DNA from: an uncultured Coriobacteriaceae bacterium
GTDB taxonomy: Bacteria > Actinomycetota > Coriobacteriia > Coriobacteriales > Coriobacteriaceae
DNA: 42,512 nucleotides
Direction: 5' to 3'
NCBI GenBank assembly: GCA_944321435.1
Contig: CALULH010000014.1
Coordinates: 1-42,512, forward strand
The notes below the pieces were generated by a model. It was not told where the DNA came from and made no database searches. It saw nothing but the letters and a program-made list of their open reading frames with translations. Of the stretch, positions 15,982 through 24,605 are shown in pieces. How positions within the stretch are numbered: position 1 is the first letter of the stretch; each line of letters starts with the position of its first letter. Made by a program: the position numbers and the translations under genes.

Positions 15982-17640
15982 TTAGCCCCGGCACACCGAG
16001 ATGCCCAGCTCCGAGAGCACGGGGACCATGTTCTCGATCATCGCACGGGTCATGTACTGCTCGTCCTCGGTCAGCTGGTCCCACGGGCGCATGAGTTCGT
16101 TGACCTTCCAGCTGTCCAGGAGGCGCTTGCGCCGGGCGCTGTCCGCGGCCCCCTCGGACCCCAGCTCCGAGCGCAGGCGATCCTCGTCCGCGGGGGTCAT
16201 CCCGCGCCAGCCCTGCTCCCGCTTGGCGACGAGCCACCGCTCATGCTCCAGCCGCATGAGCCGCGCGAGCTCCGCGGGGCGCAGCTGCTCCACGCGCTCG
16301 CCGGTCTCGTCGCCCGCACGCGTCACCTCGAGGCCCAGCTCGTCGGTCAGATAGCCGAACCACGCCTCGGCCTGGTCGAAGTTCTGCGCGTAGATCGCCG
16401 GGTCGTCCTCGGCGGTTATCTGCACTCTGTCCCATCGCTCGTTGCGCACCGCCAGGTTGTAGCACGCGCTTATCGCCTGCGCGATCTTCTGGCAGTACGC
16501 CCCGTACTCCGTGAACTCCATGGCAAGGTCGCTCCCGATCTCTCTCAGGTCCTTCTGATCCACCCACGCACGCCGGCCCATGTGGCGCCGCGCGATGCCG
16601 CGCGCGGTCTTTCCGGTGAAGCGGTCGTCAACCCCCGACAGGCCCAGGCGCCGCGCCGCGCGCGCCGCCACGTCGAGGAGCCGCCCCGGGTCCCCCAGCG
16701 CGCAACGGCCCTCCTCCCGCACCCCCGCGCCGAGCGGCCCGAAGGAGAGCAGCTCGGACGTGGGCAGCTCGCCGAACGCCTCCCAGTCCGAGAAGCGCTC
16801 GGGGGCGGGCAGGGCGCCGCGGAGCAGCTCGTAGCACACCAGCGCCACGCACCCCGCGTCGTAGCTGCGCGGGTCGGCCACGCCGGCGAGGTAGGCGCGG
16901 TACCGCGGCGTGGAGGGCCGGCGCGCCATGGCGCCCTGCGTTGCCCGCCCCGCGCTCTCGAAGTCGATGAGCGTGGCGCGCGCGTCCTCCGGGCGGGGAC
17001 CCCAGACGCCCACGCAGACGTTCTCGGGCTTGATGTCGCCGTGCACGAGCGGGCTGCGGCCCGCATTCAGGCCGTTGTGGAGCGCCTCGACCTGCTCGCA
17101 CAGGTCGACCAGGATCTTGTCGCACAGCCGCCCCCACCCGTCCGGGGAGAGGCGGGCGAGAAGCACGGGGCTTCCCTCGCGCGCCCGATCCTCCGCAGGG
17201 GCCCCGCCGTCTGCGAGCCAGCGGGCGCGCTCGTCGATAAGGACGCGCAGGCTCGCTCCGGCGTCCTCCTCGCACACGAGCAGCGCCCCCTCGCCGATCG
17301 CGGAGCCGTCCGGCAGGCGGAAGCGCGCGCGGTCGGACCAGCGGAGCCCGTCGGGGCTCAGCAGGGCGGGGCCCGCGCCCATGAGGCCCGCCACGCTGAG
17401 GCCCGCCACCTCGCGTTGGAAGGAGGTCGGCGTGCGGAACGCCTTCACCAGCGCAGGGCGCTCGTACCCCGCGGCGTCCACGTACCGGCCGCGGTACACG
17501 GCGCTGCGCCAGGCGGGGCGCCAGGCGAAGGAGGCGGGGTCGTCGTCGCAGATGAAGCACGAGCGCCGCGGATCCTGCGGCTCGGGACCGCCCGAGGCGG
17601 TTACCGACGCGGTGCTCTCCCACCCCGCCCTCACAGCCAC
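15982..17640 (-). CDS. Ser/Thr protein kinase fused to a C-terminal RyR domain
   Basis: 552 residues from GTG 17640, overlapping the FHA gene's end by 10 bases. Kinase features: ALVKAF with the probable ATP-binding Lys66, the catalytic loop VHGDIKPENV (199-208; Asp202, Asn207), a metal-binding IDFES (225-229) where most kinases have DFG, and STPRYRAYLAG (243-253) like an activation loop. No transmembrane helix or PASTA repeat, so it is cytoplasmic, unlike PknB. Residues about 455-550 resemble the prokaryotic RyR domain: RLEHERWLVAKREQGWRG, ELMRPWDQLTEDE and LGISVCR. RyR domains in bacteria are found with signalling and conflict genes and may bind nucleotide-type ligands. Last gene of its operon; probable opponent of the PP2C at 7913-8677. 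Confidence 0.82.
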   Translation of the reverse strand: MAVRAGWESTASVTASGGPEPQDPRRSCFICDDDPASFAWRPAWRSAVYRGRYVDAAGYERPALVKAFRTPTSFQREVAGLSVAGLMGAGPALLSPDGLRWSDRARFRLPDGSAIGEGALLVCEEDAGASLRVLIDERARWLADGGAPAEDRAREGSPVLLARLSPDGWGRLCDKILVDLCEQVEALHNGLNAGRSPLVHGDIKPENVCVGVWGPRPEDARATLIDFESAGRATQGAMARRPSTPRYRAYLAGVADPRSYDAGCVALVCYELLRGALPAPERFSDWEAFGELPTSELLSFGPLGAGVREEGRCALGDPGRLLDVAARAARRLGLSGVDDRFTGKTARGIARRHMGRRAWVDQKDLREIGSDLAMEFTEYGAYCQKIAQAISACYNLAVRNERWDRVQITAEDDPAIYAQNFDQAEAWFGYLTDELGLEVTRAGDETGERVEQLRPAELARLMRLEHERWLVAKREQGWRGMTPADEDRLRSELGSEGAADSARRKRLLDSWKVNELMRPWDQLTEDEQYMTRAMIENMVPVLSELGISVCRG

Positions 17641-19895
17641 GCCACCCTAAGCTCGGTGGCCGATCCGATGAGTATGACGTCGCCGTAGCGCAGGCGCACC
17701 GCCTCGACCGTGCGCTCCTCCACGTTGAAGGCGCCGAAGCGCTGCCGCACGTGGCGGTAGGAGCCCTCGTCGTGCCGGCCCCCGTCGGCGCGCACCGCGC
17801 CGCGCATGCGGAGAAGCTCGACCGTGCGCGCGCCGGTCTCGGCGTCGCGGCCGAGAAGGCGGGCGACCACCGTGCCGCCCTTGGATCCGGCGTCCGCGGC
17901 CCAGTAGGACCCGTCCGCCGCCGCTATGGCAAGGTGCACGCCCGAGACCGCCGCGTCGCCGCCCACCATGCGCCAGTCGTTGCCCGCCTCGGCCCAGGCG
18001 TCGGCGCCGTCGACGAAGTCGGGCGCGCAGGGGGCAAGCGGCGCGGCGGCAGGGTCCTCGGCGCGCGCCTGCGCCGCCACGCGCGCAAGCGCCTCGGCGA
18101 GCCGTTCCGCAGCAGAGGGACGCGCGGCCCCGTCGGAGCGCCACGAGGAAGCGTCGGCGCCCTCGCGGTCGGAACGCAGCGCGCCCTCGGCCGCCTGCCT
18201 GCCCACCACGCCGCGCAGCTCCACCGCGCCCGCGGGAACCTCCCTACCGTCAATTTCCAGCGTGGGAGCCGGGGATCTGTCCCCTGATCCGGCGCGTATC
18301 GTGAGCGTGAGCCTGTCCGATGCGGAAAGGGGCGCGAAGGGGTCGGCAGGCGGAATCTCCTCGGGGTCCTCGGTCTCCTGATCGGCCATGAGGCCGCAAG
18401 CCTTGCCCGGCGAGAGGATGAACGCCACCGCGAGCTCGGTCAGCGCCTGCGCCAGCTCTCGGTGCGCGTCGGACGCGCCGTAGGTGGACCCGGGGGCGGC
18501 AGACGTCCCGGGCACGCGGCGCGCGCGAGCCGACGAGGCGCGGCGCGCGGCGCGGAAGTGCGCGAAGCGGTCCGACACCTCCTCCAGCAGAGCGTCCACC
18601 AGCGAGGGGTCGTAGTGCAGCGCCAGGTAGACGCGGGAGGCCTCGAGCACCGCCTCCGTCTGCTCCTCGTCCTCCCACATCGGCATGCGGGCAAGGGGGC
18701 TTCCCAGGTCGTACAGGCCGCGGTGCGACATGGCGGCGAAGAAGGCGCCGATCCAGGCGTCGGGACGCCCCTGCGCCCGCAGGACGTGCTCGAGGGCGAT
18801 CTCGCGCAGGGCGCGCACGCGGCGGGCACCCTTCTTCACCACGTCGACGGCATCCTTAGCGCGTACCGTGACGGAGGGGAGCTTGCCCTCGGGGTCCTCG
18901 AGCAAAAGCTCGCCGTCCCCGTCCATCAGGCGCGCCCAGCGCGCGAGGCCCAGCTGGGCGCGGCGCACTGCAACCCACTCGCCGCCCTCAACCTGGGACC
19001 AGCCCGCGATGCACTGGGACTGCAGGCGCTTCCCGCGCCCGGGCTGCCCCAGCTCGTGATCGGTGAAGATCTTGGCGCGCACCCGGGCGTCCCAGCCGGC
19101 GGCGTCGCGGCGCGTCATCCCGCCACCACCGGCGTGCGAGAAGAACAGCGGGCTCGGGATCCCCCAGGCAAACTGGTTGATGTTCATAAGGGCGGCCTGC
19201 GCCACGCGGGTACTGCCCTTCGCGGCGGCGGGCAGGGCGCTGGGCAGGGGGCATGTCCTGAGCGCGGCGCCGAGGATCCTGCAGAGCTCGTTGATCGCGG
19301 CCACGGCGGTCGGCTCGTCGCCGGGGCGCGCCTTGAGGGCGCCCTCCGCGCGGGCCACCGACGCCTCGGCGTCCCACAGCAGAGAGTCGCGCACGCCGAC
19401 GGCGAGAGGAGCGAGAAGCGCGTAGGCCGCCTGCGCCCGGACCTCCCGCAGCAGGGCGCGCAGGCGCGCCGTCTCGTCCCCGCGCCCGGCCTCCTGGGCC
19501 TCGTCGCGCGCCCGAGCGAGCCTCGCGACAACCTTGAGCAGGCCCTCGAGGTTGTCGTGTAGAAGGTCACGGGCAACCCAGGCGGGCTCCCCCAGGCCCT
19601 TCTCGTACAGCACGCCGATGTCGCGGGCAAGCGAGCGCGCCCGCTCCGAGTCCATCCACGTCCCGAGGCCCGCGAGCCGGCCGTCCTCCCCGCAGGCCCC
19701 GACAAGCTCGGCGCGCAGGGACAGCGCGGCGGCACGGGCGCCCTCGGCACCTGCGTGCGCGGCCTCGGCAACGGGGTCGACCAGCCCGTGCAGCTCGCGC
19801 GCGAGCTCGGCCTCCGGGGCGTCGACGCCTCCCCGCCTGACCAGCACCCGCGCCAGGCCGGCGACCATGTCGACGTCGTGCCCGCCCGTCTCCAT
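17631..19895 (-). CDS. Large FHA-domain protein
   Basis: 754 residues. The C-terminal ~115 residues have an FHA pattern: VSGVHLAIAAADGSYWAADAGSKGGT, then VRLRYGDVILIGSATELRVAWL; the usual SRxH becomes SGVH, so phosphothreonine binding may be altered. The first 600 residues are mostly helical, without a domain I recognise; near 220 there is a stretch NINQFAWGIPSPLFF and near 480 ALTELAVAFILSPGKACGLM. No signal peptide. Start at 19895 has GGAGGAGAGGGG upstream, 51 bases after the preceding gene. As neighbour of the kinase it is the natural phospho-reader or substrate of the system. Confidence 0.75.
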   Translation of the reverse strand: METGGHDVDMVAGLARVLVRRGGVDAPEAELARELHGLVDPVAEAAHAGAEGARAAALSLRAELVGACGEDGRLAGLGTWMDSERARSLARDIGVLYEKGLGEPAWVARDLLHDNLEGLLKVVARLARARDEAQEAGRGDETARLRALLREVRAQAAYALLAPLAVGVRDSLLWDAEASVARAEGALKARPGDEPTAVAAINELCRILGAALRTCPLPSALPAAAKGSTRVAQAALMNINQFAWGIPSPLFFSHAGGGGMTRRDAAGWDARVRAKIFTDHELGQPGRGKRLQSQCIAGWSQVEGGEWVAVRRAQLGLARWARLMDGDGELLLEDPEGKLPSVTVRAKDAVDVVKKGARRVRALREIALEHVLRAQGRPDAWIGAFFAAMSHRGLYDLGSPLARMPMWEDEEQTEAVLEASRVYLALHYDPSLVDALLEEVSDRFAHFRAARRASSARARRVPGTSAAPGSTYGASDAHRELAQALTELAVAFILSPGKACGLMADQETEDPEEIPPADPFAPLSASDRLTLTIRAGSGDRSPAPTLEIDGREVPAGAVELRGVVGRQAAEGALRSDREGADASSWRSDGAARPSAAERLAEALARVAAQARAEDPAAAPLAPCAPDFVDGADAWAEAGNDWRMVGGDAAVSGVHLAIAAADGSYWAADAGSKGGTVVARLLGRDAETGARTVELLRMRGAVRADGGRHDEGSYRHVRQRFGAFNVEERTVEAVRLRYGDVILIGSATELRVAWL

Positions 19896-19946
19896 ATCAA
19901 GCCCCTCTCCTCCGCCGCGCCCGCGCGGCGCCCCGTCGTCCCTTTC

Positions 19947-21818
19947 TTATGCCGTATGGTACCGCGCCGCGGAGAGGGCCCGCTCCCTCCGCTCGGTGGG
20001 CGTGCCGATAAGGATGGCGGCAAGGCGACCGAGAAAGCCGCGCGCCTCGAGACCCGCGGCCCCGGCCTTAGGAGCCCGCTCTTCTCGCCTCGCGCCTGCC
20101 GGCTCAAGCGGGGCCGGAGACGCAGGCGGAACCTGCTCGCAGGCGGCGATCTTCTCGCATGCCGCCTCCTCTTGCACCTCGGCCTCGCGTGCCGCTGCCT
20201 CGCGCGCCGCCCGCTCCGCCGCGCGCTGCGCGAGCCGGACCTCCGCCCACCGGCGCTCCTCGTCCTCGCGGGCCCGACGCGTCTCGGCGCTCTCCGCCGC
20301 GCGGGCGAGCCAGGGCGTCCGGTGGCTGCCAGAGATGCGAGCCGTGCGGTACGCCTGCCGCAGCGTCACCACCGTGTGGCCCTGCCAGCAGCCGCCCTCG
20401 ACGGGGGAGGCGATAAGCGCGGCGTCCGGCTCCTCGTCGCCGGAGAACCACAGCGGAAGCAGAACCGAGGCGGTGCCGCGCTCGGGGTTGTAGTTGGCCG
20501 CCGCCAGCGACGGGTCGGCGCTCCAGCGCTCCTGCGACGCCGCGACCGCGCGCCCCAGGCGCTCGCGCAGGAGCGTCGCCGCGTCCTCGTGCCCGAGCAC
20601 GTAGGCGGAGAGCTTCTCGAAGCGCTTCTCGCCATCCCCGAGCCCCGGCTCCGCCAGCGCCGAGGCGAGAAGGTCGAGCGCCTCGTCGCAGCCGTCCAGC
20701 GCCTCGCGCACCCAGCGCGCGGGCAGCCTGAAGAGCCTCATCGCCAGATGGCGGTAGTCCGCGTACACCGCCTCGCCCCCGAAGCGGGCCTTCGGCAGGG
20801 TCGGGGCGGCCGGCAGCTCGGAGCCCGCGACCTCGAGCAGGCGCTTGCCCGCGCGGCCCACGCCCGGCTCCGCGAAGAAGGCAAACGCCCACTCCTGCCG
20901 CCCCAGCACGCGGTTCACCCTGAAGCACATGACCACCGACGAGCCGAAGCGCGTGGAAAGGCCGGTGTTGAACGCCGCGAAGTCGTCCTGCGGGCGCTCC
21001 AGCACCAGCCCCTGGCGCTGGGCCGCGGCGAAGGTCCCGAAGAGGTAGTTGCGCAGCACCCCCAGCTCGCCGTCGCAGCCGTCGTCCCAGTCCTCGGGAG
21101 CCGCCATGCGGGCGAGCTTGCCCAGGGTCTCGGCCTCGTTGCCCAGCCAAGCGTAGTCGAGAAGAGCGCGCTTCTCGACATAGGAGGCGGGCGTGTACGC
21201 CGGGATGACCGTGTTCCCCGCGCCACCGGCGGCCTTTGCGCAGTCGACGTTGCGCTGGGCGCAGAGGATCCGACGCGCCTCGTCGTCGGTCGCGGACACC
21301 GGCACGGCGCCCCGGACGCTCGCGCCGAAGGCGAAGACGGGCTGCGCTGCGGAACCAGGACGTCGGTACGAGCAGTACGGCGCGTACCACGCCAGGGCGG
21401 CGTCGCGATAGCGCGAGGGCGCCACGACGACCTCGGCCGGATGACCCGCGTAGCTTGTCATGGGCAGGGGCAGAGGGAAGGCCAGGGAGCCCTCGTCGTC
21501 ACGGCGCAACGCGCGGTGCCTGAGCGCCGCCCCCCAGGACGCCTCCAAAAGCGCGTCCAGATCCTCGATGCCTGGGTAGGCGGCCGCCAGGCGCTCGCGC
21601 GTGCCCCGCGGCAGCTTCACCACGTCCGAGAAGGCCCCCGAAAGCTCGAAGACCTGCCAGCCCTCCGCCGGGGCCTGGGAGTACTCGTCCGTGCGCGCCA
21701 TGATGTCGGCCACCCGCTCGGCCGCCCGCGCGTACGCGTCGCTTCCCATCTCGGCAACAAGGCGATACTTCCTGCCATCCAAAAGCTCGCAGCCCCTGCT
21801 CTTCCTCGCGCGTCCCAT
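19947..21818 (-). CDS. DUF3825-like protein with C-terminal coiled coil
   Basis: 623 residues. The middle (about 255-500) shares blocks with the C-terminus of the DUF4062 protein at 12793-15069: LRNYLFGTFAAAQRQGLVLE, DDFAAFNTGLSTRFG (278-292), NYNPERGTASVLLPLWFSG (442-460) and QGHTVVTLRQAYRTARISG (479-497). No OST-HTH or DUF4062 part is present. Residues 505-560 are Glu/Ala/Arg-rich coiled coil. Start at 21818 has AAAGGAGGAC nearby and the shared operator 80 bases upstream. First gene of the kinase operon, 51 bases before the FHA gene. The DUF3825 name is from memory of the pattern; function unknown. Confidence 0.72.
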   Translation of the reverse strand: MGRARKSRGCELLDGRKYRLVAEMGSDAYARAAERVADIMARTDEYSQAPAEGWQVFELSGAFSDVVKLPRGTRERLAAAYPGIEDLDALLEASWGAALRHRALRRDDEGSLAFPLPLPMTSYAGHPAEVVVAPSRYRDAALAWYAPYCSYRRPGSAAQPVFAFGASVRGAVPVSATDDEARRILCAQRNVDCAKAAGGAGNTVIPAYTPASYVEKRALLDYAWLGNEAETLGKLARMAAPEDWDDGCDGELGVLRNYLFGTFAAAQRQGLVLERPQDDFAAFNTGLSTRFGSSVVMCFRVNRVLGRQEWAFAFFAEPGVGRAGKRLLEVAGSELPAAPTLPKARFGGEAVYADYRHLAMRLFRLPARWVREALDGCDEALDLLASALAEPGLGDGEKRFEKLSAYVLGHEDAATLLRERLGRAVAASQERWSADPSLAAANYNPERGTASVLLPLWFSGDEEPDAALIASPVEGGCWQGHTVVTLRQAYRTARISGSHRTPWLARAAESAETRRAREDEERRWAEVRLAQRAAERAAREAAAREAEVQEEAACEKIAACEQVPPASPAPLEPAGARREERAPKAGAAGLEARGFLGRLAAILIGTPTERRERALSAARYHTA

Positions 21819-21862
21819 GACCGTCCTCCTTTGCGATCAACCCAACCTGATACGGTGAGCCC

Positions 21863-21909
21863 ATCGTAAAGAGGGAAGGGAGCGCCCGCCAGCACCCCCT
21901 TGCGCAAGG
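21863..21909 (-). promoter_or_regulatory. Candidate promoter of the kinase operon with shared palindromic operator
   Basis: CCTTGCGCAAGG lies at 21898-21909; 29 bases further on the minus strand is TACGAT (complement of 21863-21868). The palindrome is in the divergent spacer, 142 bases before the plus-strand ATG at 22052, so it may also serve the plus operon, though no matching -10 was found there. Confidence 0.55.
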
Positions 21910-22051
21910 CCCGGGCCCCCGGCGCTTGGGTGCCCGGGGCCCTGCGTGGCACAGTGTCCTCAAGCGCAGCGGACCCTACCGAACCTCAAACGCACCCGGG
22001 TCCGGGCGCGACATCACACCCGGGCGGAACGCCCCGACGAGAGGAGCAATC

Positions 22052-22474
22052 ATGGCAACGGCAACTGCGCAGCAGGAGCGCTTCGAGCGCTCGCTCGAGG
22101 CGGAGGGCCTCAAATTCACGCACGAGCGGGACGGGGTGACCTCGCTGTGCTTCGGTGGCGGGGACTTCTCCTACCCGCACCTCAAGGAGTTCGTCATCTT
22201 CGACGAGGACGGCGGGAGCGCACGCCTCCTCGCCTCGCGATTCGCCCAGATCCCCGAGGGGCGGCACGACGCCGCCGTGCGCATGTGCAACGCGTTCAAC
22301 AGCCGCTTTCGCTGGGTGCGCTTCTACATCGACGAGGACGGCGAACTCACCTGCGACGTCGACGCCGTCATCACCGACGAGTCCTGCCCGGAGGCGTGCA
22401 CCGAGCTCGTCTACCGCATGGCGAGCATCGTCGACACCGCCTACCCCGAGATCATGAAGACTATCTGGGCGTAG
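22052..22474 (+). CDS. YbjN-domain protein
   Basis: 140 residues. The pattern FERSLEAEGLKFTHERDG, then ASRFAQIPEGRHDAAVRMCNAFN and RWVRFYIDEDGELTCDVDAV matches the YbjN family, whose fold resembles type III secretion chaperones. The start at 22052 is fixed by GAGAGGAG; an open frame continues upstream to 21926 but lacks a site. It opens the plus-strand operon ending in the VirD4-like ATPase, with 4 bases to the next gene. A chaperone or adaptor feeding that ATPase is a guess from fold and position. Confidence 0.85.
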   Translation: MATATAQQERFERSLEAEGLKFTHERDGVTSLCFGGGDFSYPHLKEFVIFDEDGGSARLLASRFAQIPEGRHDAAVRMCNAFNSRFRWVRFYIDEDGELTCDVDAVITDESCPEACTELVYRMASIVDTAYPEIMKTIWA

Positions 22475-22478
22475 GGCC

Positions 22479-23090
22479 ATGGCCCGCGAACCGACATCGT
22501 TCCGCGCGGCCGTCTCCGTCTCGCTGGCGGGCGTCCCCCAGAGCGCGGTGGCCTTCGAGCCCGGCGCCTGCTACGCACTCGTGTACGAGAAGGACGCGGC
22601 CCGCGCGCTCGAGACGCTCCAGCGTCTCATCGACGCCGCGGGCTTCGAGGAGGCGGTGCTCGCGCCCTACCTGTGGCCCCGCACCGCCCCCAGGCAGCTG
22701 CGCGACGAGCTCGAGCAACTCGTCGCGCGCGGCTTCGCGGGGGCCGCCGGCATCTTCTGCTGCGCGGAAGCCGCTGGCGAGGACGCCTTCGCAGCGTTTC
22801 TCCTCGCGGTGGCGCAGGCGGCCTGCGGGTTGTCCTTCCCCGTGCTGCTGACCGTGCGCGCGCCCGCCGCTCTCGCGCCCGAGACGGCCGCGCGCATGGC
22901 CGCCGCAGCGGGCCTCGTGCCCGTGACCGCGGTCCACGTCCCCGACGAGGCTGCGCTGACCGACGGCATGCGCGCCGTGGCCGACCTCGCCGCGCTTCGG
23001 GAGGACCCCGTGGGCGAGAAGCGCGCGGACCCCCTCGCGCCGGCCGCCCACGCATGCGGCGTCCCGGTGGGCTTCGCACCCGCGGCATAA
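22479..23090 (+). CDS. Unknown soluble protein in the coupling-ATPase operon
   Basis: 203 residues, four bases after the YbjN gene. It shows alternating strands and helices (CYALVYEKDAARALETLQRL, GAAGIFCCAEA, GLSFPVLLTVRAPAAL, GLVPVTAVHVPD) suggesting a Rossmann-like alpha/beta fold, with no P-loop or catalytic motif that I recognise, no signal and no membrane span. Cotranscription with YbjN and the VirD4-like gene is likely. Confidence 0.75.
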   Translation: MAREPTSFRAAVSVSLAGVPQSAVAFEPGACYALVYEKDAARALETLQRLIDAAGFEEAVLAPYLWPRTAPRQLRDELEQLVARGFAGAAGIFCCAEAAGEDAFAAFLLAVAQAACGLSFPVLLTVRAPAALAPETAARMAAAAGLVPVTAVHVPDEAALTDGMRAVADLAALREDPVGEKRADPLAPAAHACGVPVGFAPAA

Positions 23091-23184
23091 GGGCCCGTCG
23101 CCCGCCGCCGCGGCGCGGTCCTTCTCGCCCGCTGCCGCGGCATCCGCCGCCGGCAAACGATCCGCCAAGCGCAAAGGAGCGCCC

Positions 23185-24576
23185 ATGACCCGTTACGCAC
23201 CGCTGCCCTGCACATCTCCCCGCCGCGTCGCCGCCGATCCCGCGGACATCGGCGCCGCCCTCACACCCGCGCGCAAGCTCAGGCGCCGCCCGCCCGCGGG
23301 CCTCGTCATAGGAGGCGACCCCGACCGCGGGATCGCGACCCTGCCCTTGGGGATGCACTCCATAACCTACGGCGCCAGCGGCGCGGGCAAGACGATGTCC
23401 GTGGCGGTGCCGTCGCTTGCCGCCACCATGGCGTCCCGCGAGCGGCCCCACCTGCTGATCGTGGACGTGAAGGAGACACTCTGGGCGCAGACCGCGGGCT
23501 GGGCCGACGCGCACGGCTACCGCGTACGCAGGATCGACCTGCGCTCGACGCGCACGCCCGACGCCTACAACCCGCTGGAGCCCGCCTGGCGCGCGTGGCG
23601 CCGAGGCGACATGAAGCGCAGCGAGGAGCTCGCGGACGACCTGTGCGCCGCACTCGAGGCCACGGTGAACGACTCCTCCGACCTGTACTGGCAGAAGGCC
23701 GCGACCCGCCTGTTCAAGGCGCTGTTCGCGGGGCTCTGCGACGTGTCGGACGAGCCTCCCACCTTCGACGCCATCGCCGAGAAGGCCTTCGCCGGCAAGG
23801 AGGAGCAGCTCGAATTCATCTCCCACGCGCGCAAGTCCGTGGCCAAGCGCTTGGAGCAGGCCATGAACCTCAACATAGCCGGCGTGGAGCGCACGTGGAG
23901 CTGTGTCCTTGATGTCCTCGATAGCATGTGCGGCTTCTACCTGGGGCCCGTCGGCCGCGCCGTGGCGGGCGAGAGCACCTTCGACCCCGCCCTCGAGCTT
24001 CTCGCCGACGAGCCGCTGGCGCTGTACGTGACCGTGCCCGACGACTCAGACGCCGCCATGGGCTACGTCTCCCTGCTCATCGACAGCACGTACCGCCGTT
24101 ACGTGCACGACTTCGAGCTGCGCGGGCTCGAGCGGCGCCGCACCCGGCCCGTGATGTGCGTCATAGACGAAGCCGCCCGCATCCCGCGCTGCGGGCTCAC
24201 GAGCATCATGGCGGCCGGCCGCAGCCGCCGCTTCTACGTGCACCTGTTCATGCAGAGCTTCTCGCAGTTTCTGGAGAAGAACCGCTACACGCGCGAGGAG
24301 GCCGACGTGCTGGTGGAGCAGGCCGAGGTGTCCGTGTACCTCGCCACCGCCTCCGAGCGCATCGGCGCCGACCTCAAGCTCAAGTCCGCGGGCCTGCTCG
24401 ACGCGTCCGACCTGGTGCGGCTCCGGCGCGGCGAGGCCATCGTGGCGCGCACCGGCCGCCCGGTGGTGCGCACGGAGCTCGCGCCCATCGACCGCTACCG
24501 CGACCTGGGGCTGTTCGACCTGATCGACCCGCCGGACCTCTCCCGCGAGCGCGACGATCCCGGGCGCCTGCGCTGA
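23185..24576 (+). CDS. VirD4/TraG-like P-loop ATPase (type IV coupling protein family)
   Basis: 463 residues. Walker A GASGAGKT (63-70), LLIVDVKETLW (90-100) in the place of the family's DPKGEL, DAYNPLEP (126-133) like the FNPLD block, SDLYWQKAATRLF (165-177), Walker B VMCVIDEAARIP (323-334) and a QSFSQF segment follow the VirD4/TraG order. Coupling proteins pass DNA or protein substrates to type IV channels. This one lacks the N-terminal transmembrane helices of classical VirD4, so it must be recruited by another protein. Start at 23185 has AAAGGAG. No relaxase is encoded in the window, so protein rather than DNA export is favoured, but that is inference. Confidence 0.82.
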   Translation: MTRYAPLPCTSPRRVAADPADIGAALTPARKLRRRPPAGLVIGGDPDRGIATLPLGMHSITYGASGAGKTMSVAVPSLAATMASRERPHLLIVDVKETLWAQTAGWADAHGYRVRRIDLRSTRTPDAYNPLEPAWRAWRRGDMKRSEELADDLCAALEATVNDSSDLYWQKAATRLFKALFAGLCDVSDEPPTFDAIAEKAFAGKEEQLEFISHARKSVAKRLEQAMNLNIAGVERTWSCVLDVLDSMCGFYLGPVGRAVAGESTFDPALELLADEPLALYVTVPDDSDAAMGYVSLLIDSTYRRYVHDFELRGLERRRTRPVMCVIDEAARIPRCGLTSIMAAGRSRRFYVHLFMQSFSQFLEKNRYTREEADVLVEQAEVSVYLATASERIGADLKLKSAGLLDASDLVRLRRGEAIVARTGRPVVRTELAPIDRYRDLGLFDLIDPPDLSRERDDPGRLR

Positions 24577-24605
24577 CGCGGCGGCGGAGGCGGGCGATAA
24601 GAGCG

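Noticed and set aside
23185..24576. Reading the VirD4-like gene as evidence for a conjugative element
   Set aside because: No relaxase, origin of transfer, integrase or pilus genes are in the window, and the protein lacks the usual membrane anchor.
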